Part shown: positions 26,426 to 35,670 of the stretch, one piece after another
Position numbering within the stretch: the stretch's first letter is position 1
How the letters are laid out: each line of letters begins with the position of its first letter
Assembly (NCBI RefSeq): GCF_022482905.1
Contig: NZ_JAKVOI010000001.1
Location: 2,295,958-2,359,957 of the forward strand
From: Clostridium sp.
GTDB lineage: Bacteria; Bacillota; Clostridia; Clostridiales; Clostridiaceae
Direction: 5' to 3'
DNA: 64,000 nt
Notes under the pieces: generated by a model
Told to the model about the DNA's origin: nothing
What the model saw: only the letters and a program-made list of their open reading frames with translations
Database searches by the model: none
Translations under genes and position numbers: made by a program

Positions 26426-28171
26426 CTATTCCCTTATATCCAGACCCTCGAACTGCATATTGTAGTAGTGAGAATAAAGTCCGCCTTTTTGGAGAAGTTC
26501 CTTGTGGCTCCCTCTCTCTTTTATACCCTCATCGTCAATAACTATTATTTCATCTGCATTTCTTATAGTACTGAGCCTGTGGGCAATAACTATGGTAGTC
26601 CTGTTTTTTGCAAGCTTTTCAAGGGACTTTTGTATGAAGTTCTCACTTTCATTATCCAGTGCCGATGTTGCCTCATCCAGGATCAGTATAGGCGGGTTTT
26701 CAAGAAATACCCTTGCTATGGAAATTCTCTGTTTCTGTCCTCCCGAGAGCTTGACTCCTCTTTCTCCTACATAAGTATCATAACCGTTGTCAAGACTCAT
26801 TATATAGTCATGTATATTTGCTTCCTTGGCCGCTATTATCACATCTTCCTCCGAGGCGTCAGGCTTTCCATATTTTATATTGTCCCTCAATGTTCCGGAA
26901 AAAAGATATACATCCTGCTGTACTATTCCAATGGAATTTCTGAGAGACTCAAGAGTAACATCTCTCACATCAATGCCATCTATCATTACAGAACCAGATG
27001 AAACATCATAAAATCTCGGGAGCAGCGAACACAAGGTTGTCTTGCCTCCCCCGGACGGTCCGACAAACGCAATTTTCCTCCCCGCCTCTATCTTTATATT
27101 TACATTGTCAAGTACCTTTTTTTCATCAGTATAGCTAAATGAAACATTTTTATATTCTATATCACCTTTTACATTTTTGAGTTCAACTGCATCTTTTTTG
27201 TTAACTATTTCAGGTTTGGTACCTATTATGTTCATAAACCTCTTAAAACCAGCAAATCCTTTCTGAAACTGCTCTGCAAAATTTATAAGTATGTCTATAG
27301 GATTTATAAATATATTTATGTATAGTGCATAGACTGCAAGATCCGATATGTGCAGTGAACCATTTGCTATAAAAAATCCACCTGTAACAATTACTACTAC
27401 ATATAGAAGTCCCTCGAAAAATGCATTTCCGGCCATAAATTTTCCCATTGCCTTATAGCTTTTTTCTCTTGAGATCCTGTATGCATTGTTGTTTTTATCA
27501 AATTTTTTCCTTTCAATATCCTCATTTGCAAAAGATTTCACAATTCTTATTCCCAGAAGGCTGTCCTGAACAGAAGAATTTATATTACCCATCTTTTTTC
27601 TGTTGTCAAAAAATATTCTCTGCATTTTTTTGTTCTGATAAAATGAAAACACAACCATCATCACAGTTACCACAAGAAGTATGAAAGTCATCTGTGGATT
27701 TATAAACATGAGTATCAAGAAGGAACCTATTATTTTAACTGCAGATATAAACACATTTTCCGGACCATGATGGGCAAGTTCTGATATATCAAACAGGTCT
27801 GAAACAATTATAGACATCATCTGTCCTGTATTGTTCTCATCATAATAGGAAAAGGACATCTTTTGCAGGTGATAAAACAGATCCTTTCTCATATTGTTTT
27901 CCATTCTCGCTCCCATTATATGTCCCCAAGAAGCAATAAAATACTGACAAAAATATTTTATTATATAAATGAGAAATAAAATTATACCGATATAAATTAG
28001 AGAATGCAGTATAACTGATTTGTCCTTCAAGAATATAGTTGTTGAAAGATACCCTAAAATCAGAGGAAATGCCAGATCCACCAATGATACTACAAGTGCA
28101 CAAAATAAGTCCGCATAAAAAAGGCCCTTATAAGGCTTATAATAGTACAAAAATTTTTTAAATAGTTTCAT
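26426..28171 (-). CDS. ABC exporter half-transporter (fused permease/ATPase)
   Basis: 581-aa MsbA/LmrA-type protein. Six transmembrane helices (about 1-320) are fused to a nucleotide-binding domain with Walker A GPSGGGKTT, Q-loop GIVQQDVYLFSG, signature LSGGQKQR and Walker B PILILDEATSALD, followed by the H-loop IVIAHRLST. It probably works as a homodimer exporting a lipid, drug or peptide; there is no peptidase domain and no partner half-transporter next to it. The ribosome site is AAAGGA. Ligand unknown. Confidence 0.9.
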   Translation of the reverse strand: MKLFKKFLYYYKPYKGLFYADLFCALVVSLVDLAFPLILGYLSTTIFLKDKSVILHSLIYIGIILFLIYIIKYFCQYFIASWGHIMGARMENNMRKDLFYHLQKMSFSYYDENNTGQMMSIIVSDLFDISELAHHGPENVFISAVKIIGSFLILMFINPQMTFILLVVTVMMVVFSFYQNKKMQRIFFDNRKKMGNINSSVQDSLLGIRIVKSFANEDIERKKFDKNNNAYRISREKSYKAMGKFMAGNAFFEGLLYVVVIVTGGFFIANGSLHISDLAVYALYINIFINPIDILINFAEQFQKGFAGFKRFMNIIGTKPEIVNKKDAVELKNVKGDIEYKNVSFSYTDEKKVLDNVNIKIEAGRKIAFVGPSGGGKTTLCSLLPRFYDVSSGSVMIDGIDVRDVTLESLRNSIGIVQQDVYLFSGTLRDNIKYGKPDASEEDVIIAAKEANIHDYIMSLDNGYDTYVGERGVKLSGGQKQRISIARVFLENPPILILDEATSALDNESENFIQKSLEKLAKNRTTIVIAHRLSTIRNADEIIVIDDEGIKERGSHKELLQKGGLYSHYYNMQFEGLDIRE

Positions 28172-28247
28172 AGAATTTTCTATCGTCCTTTCTTATATCT
28201 ATAAATGATTATTATAACATTCCATATAATCAGTGTAAAGACAAAAT

Positions 28248-28286
28248 ATATGAATCGGCAGTCTATCTGAAACCACCGATTCATAT
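28248..28286 (-). terminator. Terminator after the thiamine-binding-type gene
   Basis: Minus-strand arms ATATGAATCGG and CCGATTCATAT (11 bp, 17-nt loop) followed by ATTTTGTC, starting 2 bp beyond the stop codon at 28288. Confidence 0.65.
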
Positions 28287-28287
28287 A

Positions 28288-28587
28288 CTACAGTTTTTCT
28301 TTTACCGAGTTGAGCTTCTGACTCATAGATGCGTCTTTGTCTCTTCTGTCATCTATGCTTATAGAAGTAATTACTCTCTTGGCACCATTTTGGAAAGGAA
28401 CTTCATGCATTTTTCTTATAACCTCCAAAATAACGTCCAGATCTCCCTCAAATACTGTCGCCATAGGTGTAAGTTCATATTTGATACGCTTCTCATCCTG
28501 AAGTATTTTATGACAATCAGCCACATATTTGCTCACACTTGTAGATCCTGTTCCAATTGGTACAATTGTTGCCTGTGCTATAGCCAA
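28288..28587 (-). CDS. MTH1187-family thiamine-binding-type protein (DUF77)
   Basis: 99-aa small protein with the family pattern IAQATIVPIGTGSTSVSKYVADC, then YELTPMATVFEGDLD and NGAKRVITSISIDDR. Relatives (MTH1187, YkoF) fold as ferredoxin-like tetramers and some bind thiamine or its precursors. The start is a TTG, because GGAGG lies 8 nt upstream of it; an ATG 15 nt earlier overlaps the ribosome site. The gene is single, with no thi genes beside it. Confidence 0.85.
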   Translation of the reverse strand: MAIAQATIVPIGTGSTSVSKYVADCHKILQDEKRIKYELTPMATVFEGDLDVILEVIRKMHEVPFQNGAKRVITSISIDDRRDKDASMSQKLNSVKEKL

Positions 28588-28789
28588 ATTTAACACCTCC
28601 ATTTTAATTTTAAAACAATTTGCTGCAAAAAAAAAGAGCTGGGGTCAGTTCCCAAGCCTTAAAAATATACTTTAAAGCATCTTATAGACAACTTTCATTT
28701 CCATTTTTATGAATTTTAGTTTGACACCCATACCTATCTAATTTATAATTTAATTGCATAATGCTAAAAATTAAGGAAGCGAGATTGAT

Positions 28790-29863
28790 ATGCTAAATGT
28801 TATTAAAACTGCGGTCATAACGATAATTATATCATTTATATCCGGTTTATTATTGGATTATTATAAAAATTTGGCACCCAGAATACTGTGCAATATAAAA
28901 AATACAGTACCTAAAAGGATAAATGGGAGAAAGATCTGTGAATATATTGTTACTGTCAGCAATGTATCAAAGAAGACAATTCATGAACTGAGTCTGAATA
29001 TACAAAGTTTACAGAACAGCTTGAAGATTACAGATGCCAAAATCACAAAAGGTTTGAAATTTGATTCCTCGGTAAAAGACAAAATAATAGATATTCACAT
29101 TCCATTTTTGAGTAAGGGCGATAAATTTTCAGTTATAGTATGTATCGAAAATCAACGTGCAGTAAATGCCAAACCTATTGTTGTACTCAGGTCACCTGAA
29201 AATTTCAAGAGAATAAATTCCATATATCAAATTGGGATTCTATCCTCATTGTTCAAAAGGAGACAAAATACAGGGCAGGCAATGGCAAATAGCACAAACA
29301 GGCCACCAATTGAAAATAAAAGAATAAGTGGAAAACCCGGTATCAGTAAAAAAGCTCTGTTATCTATCGTGTCAATCATGTTGGTTGTGATTGTGGGAAT
29401 AATGGTAAAATCTTATTTCAAAGGATTACCTTCAAATACACGAACACCTGCTGTAAATACAAATACTTCAAAACAGTCAACTGATTCGTCAGGATCATCA
29501 TATGGCAATACGGGAAATACAAATAGTAAAACATCACAAACGGATAAATCTGAAAATACAGGCACGAAAGCATCCAAAACTGGTTCCTATGGAAATACGG
29601 ATTCAAAATCATCAACAGGAAATTCCGGTACAAAAACACCTGAAACAAAATCATCCGGCAATTCTGATATAAACAAAACTCCGGCAGACTCATCCGGGAA
29701 CTCGGATAAAGGAACACAGACAGGAGATTCATCCGGAACATCTGGAACATCTGGAAATTCTGATACAAAAACACAGACACAGACGACAGGATCATCCGGC
29801 GGATCATCTGGAAATTCCGATACCCAGACTCCTCCAGCATCATCCGGAAATACAGGCAACTAA
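28790..29863 (+). CDS. Membrane protein with Ser/Thr/Gly/Asn-rich low-complexity tail
   Basis: 357-aa protein of unknown function. It has an N-terminal hydrophobic helix (about 3-22), a soluble region of about 140 residues, a second transmembrane helix (about 187-208) and a roughly 145-residue C-terminal tail made almost only of S, T, G, N, K, D, Q. In the tail SSGNS, NSDT and TQT-like units recur. The middle part (VTVSNVSKKTIHELSLNI, FLSKGDKFSV) looks like a beta-sandwich. The tail resembles flexible wall-spanning linkers. Base composition of the tail is less AT-rich than the neighbours. It starts after GGAAGCGAG. Confidence 0.65.
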   Translation: MLNVIKTAVITIIISFISGLLLDYYKNLAPRILCNIKNTVPKRINGRKICEYIVTVSNVSKKTIHELSLNIQSLQNSLKITDAKITKGLKFDSSVKDKIIDIHIPFLSKGDKFSVIVCIENQRAVNAKPIVVLRSPENFKRINSIYQIGILSSLFKRRQNTGQAMANSTNRPPIENKRISGKPGISKKALLSIVSIMLVVIVGIMVKSYFKGLPSNTRTPAVNTNTSKQSTDSSGSSYGNTGNTNSKTSQTDKSENTGTKASKTGSYGNTDSKSSTGNSGTKTPETKSSGNSDINKTPADSSGNSDKGTQTGDSSGTSGTSGNSDTKTQTQTTGSSGGSSGNSDTQTPPASSGNTGN

Positions 29864-29897
29864 AAAATCCTGACAGTCAATACATCAGACTGCCAGG
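29862..29897 (-). terminator. Terminator shared by convergent genes
   Basis: Minus-strand stem CCTGGCAGTC against GACTGTCAGG (one mismatch, 9-nt loop) followed by ATTTTTT. It ends the amino-acid ABC transporter/gamma-lyase transcript and overlaps the end of the plus-strand gene. Confidence 0.7.
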
Positions 29898-29911
29898 TAA
29901 ATTAATTTTCA

Positions 29912-31105
29912 TTATTTAAAAACTTCCAATGCCTTAAGAAAATCCCCTATCAGATCCTCACCTTTTTCTATTCCTACAGATACTCTTATCAGCCCGTATG
30001 TTATTCCCATTTCTAGTCTTTTTTCTTCGGGCACATCATAGTGTGAAGACATAACAGGATGAGAAATGGTTGTCCTGTATCCTCCCAATGTCATGGCATA
30101 ATGGGCAAGCTTGAGTTTTCTCATGAATCGATTGATTTTCTCTTTATCATCAGACAATACAAAACTCAGCATTCCACCAAATTTGTCATCAAACAACCTC
30201 TTTGCCAGCTCATGCTGAGGATGTTTCTCCAAGCTTGGATGATTAACTTTCAACACATATGGACAATCATCCAGGGCTTTTGCAAGCATTGCTGCATTTG
30301 ACATCTGCTTTTCTACACGAAGTGACATTGTTCGCATGCCCCTTTGAACAAGCCATGAAGTAAATGCATCCGCTGAAGTACCAAGCAATACCTGCAGATC
30401 ATAGGCTTTTTTTATGAGTTCTTTGCTGCCTGTGGCCGATCCACATACGGCATCACTATGTCCGTTTGCAAATTTCGTGAGGCTGTTCACTGTAACATCG
30501 GCTCCATGTTCAATAGGTCTGAAAGCAACTGATGTCATAAATGTATTATCCACAATCAGCAAAGCATTATTCCTATGAGCTATATGTGATATCTCATCTA
30601 TATCAACGACAGTAATCATCGGATTTGAAACTGTTTCTGTATAAAGTACTTTGGTATTGTCCTTCATGGAATTTTTCACTTCATCAACATTTGTAAAATC
30701 TACATATGTTACATCGATACCGTACTTCGGCAGAACTTTACTGAATATATCTATAGTTTCTCCATACAGAGTCTTATCTGAAAGAACATGATCTCCCTGT
30801 TTGACTATAGATAAAATTGTTGTAGAAATTGCAGCCATTCCTGAACTGCATATAATAGAATCTTCTCCTTTTTCAAGATATGTCATAAGTTCAATCAGCG
30901 CACTTCTATTCGGATTCCTGTTTCTGTTATAGCAAAAACCTCCGACATCATATCTCTCCTGCAATTCTTGAAGATCCTGCACATTAAAGGCAGTTGTCAG
31001 ATAAATCGGAGCAGTTTCCGGATTTGAGGCCAGTTTATTTATATATGCTCCTTGTCTCATTAATTCTGTCTCAAATGAAAATTCTTTATCCATATCTTTA
31101 AACAC
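29912..31105 (-). CDS. Cys/Met-metabolism PLP enzyme (gamma-lyase/cystathionine-synthase-like), copy 2
   Basis: 397-aa fold-type I PLP enzyme. The Schiff-base lysine lies in TVNSLTKFANGHSD, and the phosphate-contact region is YNRNRNPNRSALIE, where most methionine gamma-lyases have Y-x-R-x-x-NPT. The IICSSGMAAI loop is normal. Members of this family split or exchange the gamma-substituent of cysteine, methionine or homoserine derivatives. It follows the amino-acid ABC transporter genes by 25 bp and is a close paralogue of the enzyme at 36440-37636. Reaction and substrate are not fixed by sequence. Confidence 0.82.
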   Translation of the reverse strand: MFKDMDKEFSFETELMRQGAYINKLASNPETAPIYLTTAFNVQDLQELQERYDVGGFCYNRNRNPNRSALIELMTYLEKGEDSIICSSGMAAISTTILSIVKQGDHVLSDKTLYGETIDIFSKVLPKYGIDVTYVDFTNVDEVKNSMKDNTKVLYTETVSNPMITVVDIDEISHIAHRNNALLIVDNTFMTSVAFRPIEHGADVTVNSLTKFANGHSDAVCGSATGSKELIKKAYDLQVLLGTSADAFTSWLVQRGMRTMSLRVEKQMSNAAMLAKALDDCPYVLKVNHPSLEKHPQHELAKRLFDDKFGGMLSFVLSDDKEKINRFMRKLKLAHYAMTLGGYRTTISHPVMSSHYDVPEEKRLEMGITYGLIRVSVGIEKGEDLIGDFLKALEVFK

Positions 31106-31130
31106 AAATATACCTCCTCATTTCACCACA

Positions 31131-31853
31131 CTAAAGTATTTTGCTCAAAAAAGCTTTTGTTCTCTCTTTCTGTGGATTATCAAACAACTCAGATGGAGTA
31201 TTTTGTTCAATAATGTATCCACCATCCATGAATATAATCCTGTCTCCTACCTCTCTGGCAAATCCCATTTCATGAGTGACAACAATCATTGTCATTCCAT
31301 CCTTTGCCAGCTGTTTCATAACATCCAGAACCTCTCCAACCATCTCGGGGTCCAATGCAGAAGTCGGTTCATCAAACAGCATTACTTCAGGCTCCATTGC
31401 AAGTGCTCTGGCTATTGCTATACGCTGTTTCTGACCTCCTGAAAGAGAATTTGGATATTCGTCGGCCTTATCCCTGAGTCCCACTTTTCCAAGTAGTTCC
31501 ATAGCCTTCTCCCTTGCATCTTTCTCTCCGACTTTTTTTACTTTCATAGGCGAAATCATGATATTTTTAAGCACACTCATATGTGGGAACAAATTGAAAT
31601 CCTGAAATACCATACCCACCTTCTCTCTGATTTTATTTATGTCGGTTTCTTTGGACATTACGTCGACATCATCTATATATATATGCCCTTCTGTAGGGTC
31701 TTCCAGCTTGTTTATACATCTTAGAAAAGTTGATTTTCCAGCTCCGGAAGCACCTATAATTACTACAACCTCACTGTCTTTGATTTCTACATTGATATCC
31801 TTTAAAATTTGATTTTCACCAAAGGATTTTTTTAAATGTTCAACTCTAATCAT
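31131..31853 (-). CDS. Polar amino-acid ABC transporter ATP-binding protein
   Basis: 240-aa GlnQ/TcyC-type ATPase with Walker [11 protein letters not shown]-loop [12 protein letters not shown], signature LSGGQKQR and Walker [21 protein letters not shown], the last typical of polar amino-acid importers. It overlaps the permease stop by 4 bp (ATGA), so translation is coupled. With the permease and lipoprotein upstream it makes a complete importer; adjacency to a gamma-lyase suggests a sulfur-containing amino acid such as cystine or methionine. Confidence 0.92.
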   Translation of the reverse strand: MIRVEHLKKSFGENQILKDINVEIKDSEVVVIIGASGAGKSTFLRCINKLEDPTEGHIYIDDVDVMSKETDINKIREKVGMVFQDFNLFPHMSVLKNIMISPMKVKKVGEKDAREKAMELLGKVGLRDKADEYPNSLSGGQKQRIAIARALAMEPEVMLFDEPTSALDPEMVGEVLDVMKQLAKDGMTMIVVTHEMGFAREVGDRIIFMDGGYIIEQNTPSELFDNPQKERTKAFLSKIL

Positions 31854-32506
31854 TTAGCATCCGATCTCCTTTCCAACCTGCTTACCAAACCGCTCATAGA
31901 AAGAGTAAGTACCAGATAAATAGCCGCGGATGCAAGATACGGTTCCCAGACCCTATAATATTGTGCATTCATTGCCTGAGCCCAGTACATCAATTCAGGT
32001 GTTGCTATTGTCGATGCAAGTGAGGAATCCTTTATTAAACTTACAAATTCGTTTCCAAGTGCAGGAAGTATACTTTTTAAAGCCTGAGGTAAAATAATAT
32101 ATCTCATTGACTGTGCATGTGTCATTCCAAGTGAACGCGATGCTTCCATCTGCCCTCTATGTACAGATTGAATACCAGCTCTTATTGTCTCTGCAATATA
32201 AGCCGCTGAATTCAAAGAAAGAGAAGCTATAGCCGCAATTACTCCATTTGTCTCTCCAATAACGGCAGGTATGACACCAAAGTTCATTATAAGTATTTGA
32301 ACCAGCAATGGAGTTCCTCTAAAAAAGCCTACATAGCAGGTAAATATTGAAGATATCACTTTGTTTTTAGACATTTTTCCCAGACAAATTATCAGACCGA
32401 TTATTGTTCCGAAAATAACTGCTGCAATTGATAATCCTATAGTAAGCAATGTACCAATTACAAGAAAATGAGAATATTCAGAAATAATATCAAATCTAAA
32501 GTTCAT
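31850..32506 (-). CDS. Polar amino-acid ABC transporter permease
   Basis: 218-aa permease of the HisM/GlnP type with about five transmembrane helices and the ATPase-docking segment [33 protein letters not shown] is the family's conserved N-terminal region. The start at 32506 follows AAAGGAG; a further 24 nt of open frame upstream has no ribosome site. It is placed between the binding protein and ATPase genes. Confidence 0.9.
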   Translation of the reverse strand: MNFRFDIISEYSHFLVIGTLLTIGLSIAAVIFGTIIGLIICLGKMSKNKVISSIFTCYVGFFRGTPLLVQILIMNFGVIPAVIGETNGVIAAIASLSLNSAAYIAETIRAGIQSVHRGQMEASRSLGMTHAQSMRYIILPQALKSILPALGNEFVSLIKDSSLASTIATPELMYWAQAMNAQYYRVWEPYLASAAIYLVLTLSMSGLVSRLERRSDAK

Positions 32507-32541
32507 TGCACCCACTCCTTTAAAAATCATGTCTCAAGATA

Positions 32542-33336
32542 TCAGTTCTGGGATTTCAGTTCCTCCATATTTGGATCAACCTTAAACCACTTTTTATATA
32601 TAGACGAGAATTTTCCATTATCGTACAACTTGTTAAGTGCCTTATTAAAATCGGTTTTCAGTTTACTTCCTTTTGGAAATATAATTCCAAAGTATTCCGG
32701 AGAAAATGTTTTATTATCTTGAATAATGCTCAAACCTTCCTGTGAATTATTTGCAAGGAATGATCTATTGCTGGTATCGTCCCCTACAACTGCATCTGCT
32801 CCTCCATGTATAAGTTCCATATAAGACAATCCTGTTTTAACCTTTTTAATATTAGGATTATTTTTTCCGAGAAGTTTTTCCACTGCTTCCTGTCCTGTAG
32901 ATCCGCTCTGTACTGCAACAGTTTTCCCTTTCAGATCCTTTCCGGATTTAATTGAGCTATCCTTTTTAACTAAAATACTCTGTCTCGATACAAAATAGGG
33001 AATTGAAAAATCATAGGTCTGTTTTCTGTCATCCGTTATGGTTATCCCCGATATACCAAGATCTGCTGTTTTATTGCCTATTTGTGTAAACATTGCATCC
33101 CAACCGACATTTTTAATTTCATAGTCATATCCTGCTTCTTTTGCAGCAGCTTTTATCAGATCAATATCAAATCCTACCAGATTGCCATTGTCTAAATACT
33201 CGAAGGGATTCCAATTAGCATAAGTGACTATTTTCAATTTTTTGGAATTGTTCGAATCAGTTTTGTTCGAGCTGCAACCAGCAAATGACAGTATAAAAAC
33301 CGATAAAAAGAGCATGGCAAATATTTTCTTTTTCAT
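32542..33336 (-). CDS. Polar amino-acid-binding lipoprotein
   Basis: 264-aa SBP_bac_3-family protein. The lipoprotein signal ends in LSFAGC (cysteine near 20). The family segments YANWNPFEYLDNGNLVGFDID, LGISGITITDDRKQTYDFS and VAVQSGSTGQEAVE are present. It is the first gene of the transporter unit and lies behind a MerR-type promoter. The ligand is likely a polar or sulfur amino acid, judged from neighbours. Confidence 0.9.
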   Translation of the reverse strand: MKKKIFAMLFLSVFILSFAGCSSNKTDSNNSKKLKIVTYANWNPFEYLDNGNLVGFDIDLIKAAAKEAGYDYEIKNVGWDAMFTQIGNKTADLGISGITITDDRKQTYDFSIPYFVSRQSILVKKDSSIKSGKDLKGKTVAVQSGSTGQEAVEKLLGKNNPNIKKVKTGLSYMELIHGGADAVVGDDTSNRSFLANNSQEGLSIIQDNKTFSPEYFGIIFPKGSKLKTDFNKALNKLYDNGKFSSIYKKWFKVDPNMEELKSQN

Positions 33337-33436
33337 TAATAAACACTCACTTTCATTTTCAATATCTTTATCAAATTTATATTATACACGTGTATATTAT
33401 GAAAACATGTTAAAAATCAGCTGTATTTTTATATAT

Positions 33437-33467
33437 ATAATAAACTCTATTACTGCTATAGAGTCAA
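33437..33467 (-). promoter_or_regulatory. MerR-type promoter of the amino-acid transporter/gamma-lyase unit
   Basis: On the minus strand TTGACT (33467-33462) and TATTAT (33442-33437) are separated by 19 bp. A perfect dyad, ACTCTAT-N7-ATAGAGT (33444-33464), fills the spacer and touches the -35 box. A 19-bp spacer with an internal dyad is the hallmark of MerR-activated promoters. Confidence 0.75.
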
Positions 33468-33513
33468 CAATGTTTTTTTAATTTTATGTTTTTATTCCTG
33501 ATTTATTAATAAT

Positions 33514-34875
33514 TTAATATTCGTATATGCATTTTTTTATACTTTGTTCAAAAATATCAAAACCACATTCCAGCTGCTCGTCAGTAATAACAAGCGGTGC
33601 CAGAAATCTTATTACATTCCCGTAAGTTCCTGCACTTTCAAGCAAAAGCCCTTTTCTTGACGCATTATCTATCAATCTGGAAGTGAATTCCCTATTGGGT
33701 GCTTTGGATACCTTGTCCTTTACAAATTCAATTCCGACCATTCCACCCATTCCTCTCACGTCACCGACTACACCATATTTATCCTTCCACTTTTCAAATG
33801 TCTCCATACATCTTTTCCCTATAATTCTGGAACGCTCGCATAAATTATCTCTCTGTATAATTTGAACAACCTTCAGGGCCGCTGCACATGCAACCGCATT
33901 TCCTCCAAAAGTTCCTCCGATTACACCATCCGGAACTGCATCGAAAATCTCACTTCTTGCAGTGATGGAACTGAGTGGAATCCCATCCGCTATGGACTTT
34001 GCCGCAGTAAGGATATCGGGTTCAAATCCATTTTCCCTCCAGTAATCTGATGCGAACATTTTTCCTGTTCTTCCAAATCCGGACTGTACTTCATCAGCAA
34101 CAAGAAGTATACCATTTTCATCACATATCTCCCTTACGGCCTTTACCCACTCTATCGGAGCCGGAATAAATCCTCCCTCACCCTGGAGCGGTTCCAGAAC
34201 TACGGCTGCCACATATTCTGCCGGTGAGCATTCCTCAAATACCTTCCTGAGTTTTGCAACATAATAATCTATTGCCTCATTATCATCCAGTCCTATAGGT
34301 TTTCTATACAAATACGGATACTCAGCTCTATATACTCCATCAGGAAAAGGTCCCATGCCAAGAGCATATGATTTCTTGGAGGTCATGGCCATGGTAAGCA
34401 TTGTCCTTCCATGAAACGCCCCGGAAAATACTATGATGTTGGGTCTCCTTGTATATGCCTTTGCAATCTTTACCGCGTTTTCATCCGCTTCGGCCCCGCT
34501 ATTTGCAAACATGGTTTTCCTCATTTTACCTCTCACCGGAACTATCTGATTCATTTTTTCCGCCAGCTCCACATATCCTTCATGGGTTACCACATTGAAC
34601 ATTCCATGCAGATACTTCTCACTTTGCTTCCTGATTGCCTCCACAACTTCGGGATTGGCATGGCCTACATTCAGTACTCCAACTCCTCCTATCCAGTCAA
34701 GAAATAAATTCCCATCAACATCTTTTATAATTGCACCCTGTGCCTCATCCATTACACAGGGATAAATGCATTTTATAGCACCCGGAGTTGACTTCTTCCT
34801 TCTTTCTAATATTGCTTTCGCTTTAGGTCCCGGTACCTCATCAGTTATTATTCTAGGTAACTCTCTGTTCAACAT
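33514..34875 (-). CDS. Class III PLP-dependent aminotransferase
   Basis: 453-aa enzyme of the GabT/acetylornithine/isoleucine-epimerase family. Conserved parts are FANSGAEADENAVKIAKAYT, FSGAFHGRT, VADEVQSGFGRTGK and the Schiff-base lysine in TAAKSIADGIPLS. It transfers, or racemises, the amino group of an omega- or alpha-amino acid; the exact substrate is not evident. The ATG overlaps the stop of the Sel1-repeat gene (ATGTTGA), so translation is coupled. It is the last gene of the first MerR-controlled unit; no clear terminator follows, so some readthrough into the transporter unit is possible. Confidence 0.88.
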   Translation of the reverse strand: MLNRELPRIITDEVPGPKAKAILERRKKSTPGAIKCIYPCVMDEAQGAIIKDVDGNLFLDWIGGVGVLNVGHANPEVVEAIRKQSEKYLHGMFNVVTHEGYVELAEKMNQIVPVRGKMRKTMFANSGAEADENAVKIAKAYTRRPNIIVFSGAFHGRTMLTMAMTSKKSYALGMGPFPDGVYRAEYPYLYRKPIGLDDNEAIDYYVAKLRKVFEECSPAEYVAAVVLEPLQGEGGFIPAPIEWVKAVREICDENGILLVADEVQSGFGRTGKMFASDYWRENGFEPDILTAAKSIADGIPLSSITARSEIFDAVPDGVIGGTFGGNAVACAAALKVVQIIQRDNLCERSRIIGKRCMETFEKWKDKYGVVGDVRGMGGMVGIEFVKDKVSKAPNREFTSRLIDNASRKGLLLESAGTYGNVIRFLAPLVITDEQLECGFDIFEQSIKKCIYEY

Positions 34876-35639
34876 TTAACTTCGCCTGCCCTTTCATAAT
34901 ATTTTTTTGCCAGTTTTAAAAAATTTCTGCGTCCACTTTCCGAATCTCCCGGATATCCTCTCCTGTAAAAATCCGCAAGGCGCAAAAGGTATTCTCTGCA
35001 TGGAATCAGCTCAGCTGCCCTGACAAGCCTTCCAAGTTTAAAACTATATGCTTCCTTGATATCTCTTTTATAGGGAAACTCATCAAATTCTCCATGAAAC
35101 ATGTCAAAGGCAGCAAAAATTGCCTCCTCGCAAAATCCCCCGTATGCCTTCATAAAACATTTTTCTGCCATATGAATGTCCTTTTTGTAAGACCCTTTTC
35201 CATCTCTATATGCAATACCTATTTCATACAGTGCTTCCATATTTGAATCTTTTACAGACTCAAGATAGAAAAGTCCCAAATCTTCATCCTTTTTTACACC
35301 ATAACCATATAGATGGCACATTCCCAGTCTGTACCCAGCCTCCTTGTCAGGCAGTTTCATATCTTTCTCAACAACTTTTCTAAAATAGAAGTTTTCCAGT
35401 TCAAGGTCTGATACGGTACCCATATTGTTTCTCATACAATAAGCCAGTCTATACAAAGCAGGAACATAATCCTTCTCCGCCGATTTCCCATACCACAGAA
35501 CCGCTTTCCTGTAATCCTTCAACCTGTATTGGTACTCGGCGTATTCATATTCCTCTTCCCTGCCGACAGGTCTTTTCTTCATCCAATGCAGAGTTTCGGC
35601 AAGTGCCCGCTCATGCTGACTGTCAGTATATCTGCTCAA
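34869..35639 (-). CDS. Sel1/TPR-like repeat protein
   Basis: 256-aa alpha-helical repeat protein. Units such as AVLWYGKSAEKDYVPALYRLAYC, AGYRLGMCHLYGYGVKKDEDLG and ALYEIGIAYRDGKGSYKKDI are Sel1-type repeats (about 36 residues each). These proteins usually act as scaffolds. The start is a TTG 7 nt after GGAGGTG and 32 bp past the stop of the upstream gene; earlier in-frame ATGs would lie inside that gene. It is sandwiched between the QueG-like and aminotransferase genes, so a link with one of these enzymes is likely, though unproven. Confidence 0.75.
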   Translation of the reverse strand: MSRYTDSQHERALAETLHWMKKRPVGREEEYEYAEYQYRLKDYRKAVLWYGKSAEKDYVPALYRLAYCMRNNMGTVSDLELENFYFRKVVEKDMKLPDKEAGYRLGMCHLYGYGVKKDEDLGLFYLESVKDSNMEALYEIGIAYRDGKGSYKKDIHMAEKCFMKAYGGFCEEAIFAAFDMFHGEFDEFPYKRDIKEAYSFKLGRLVRAAELIPCREYLLRLADFYRRGYPGDSESGRRNFLKLAKKYYERAGEVKC

Positions 35640-35670
35640 TAAATCCACCTCCAAAAGAAAAAGGATAAAT

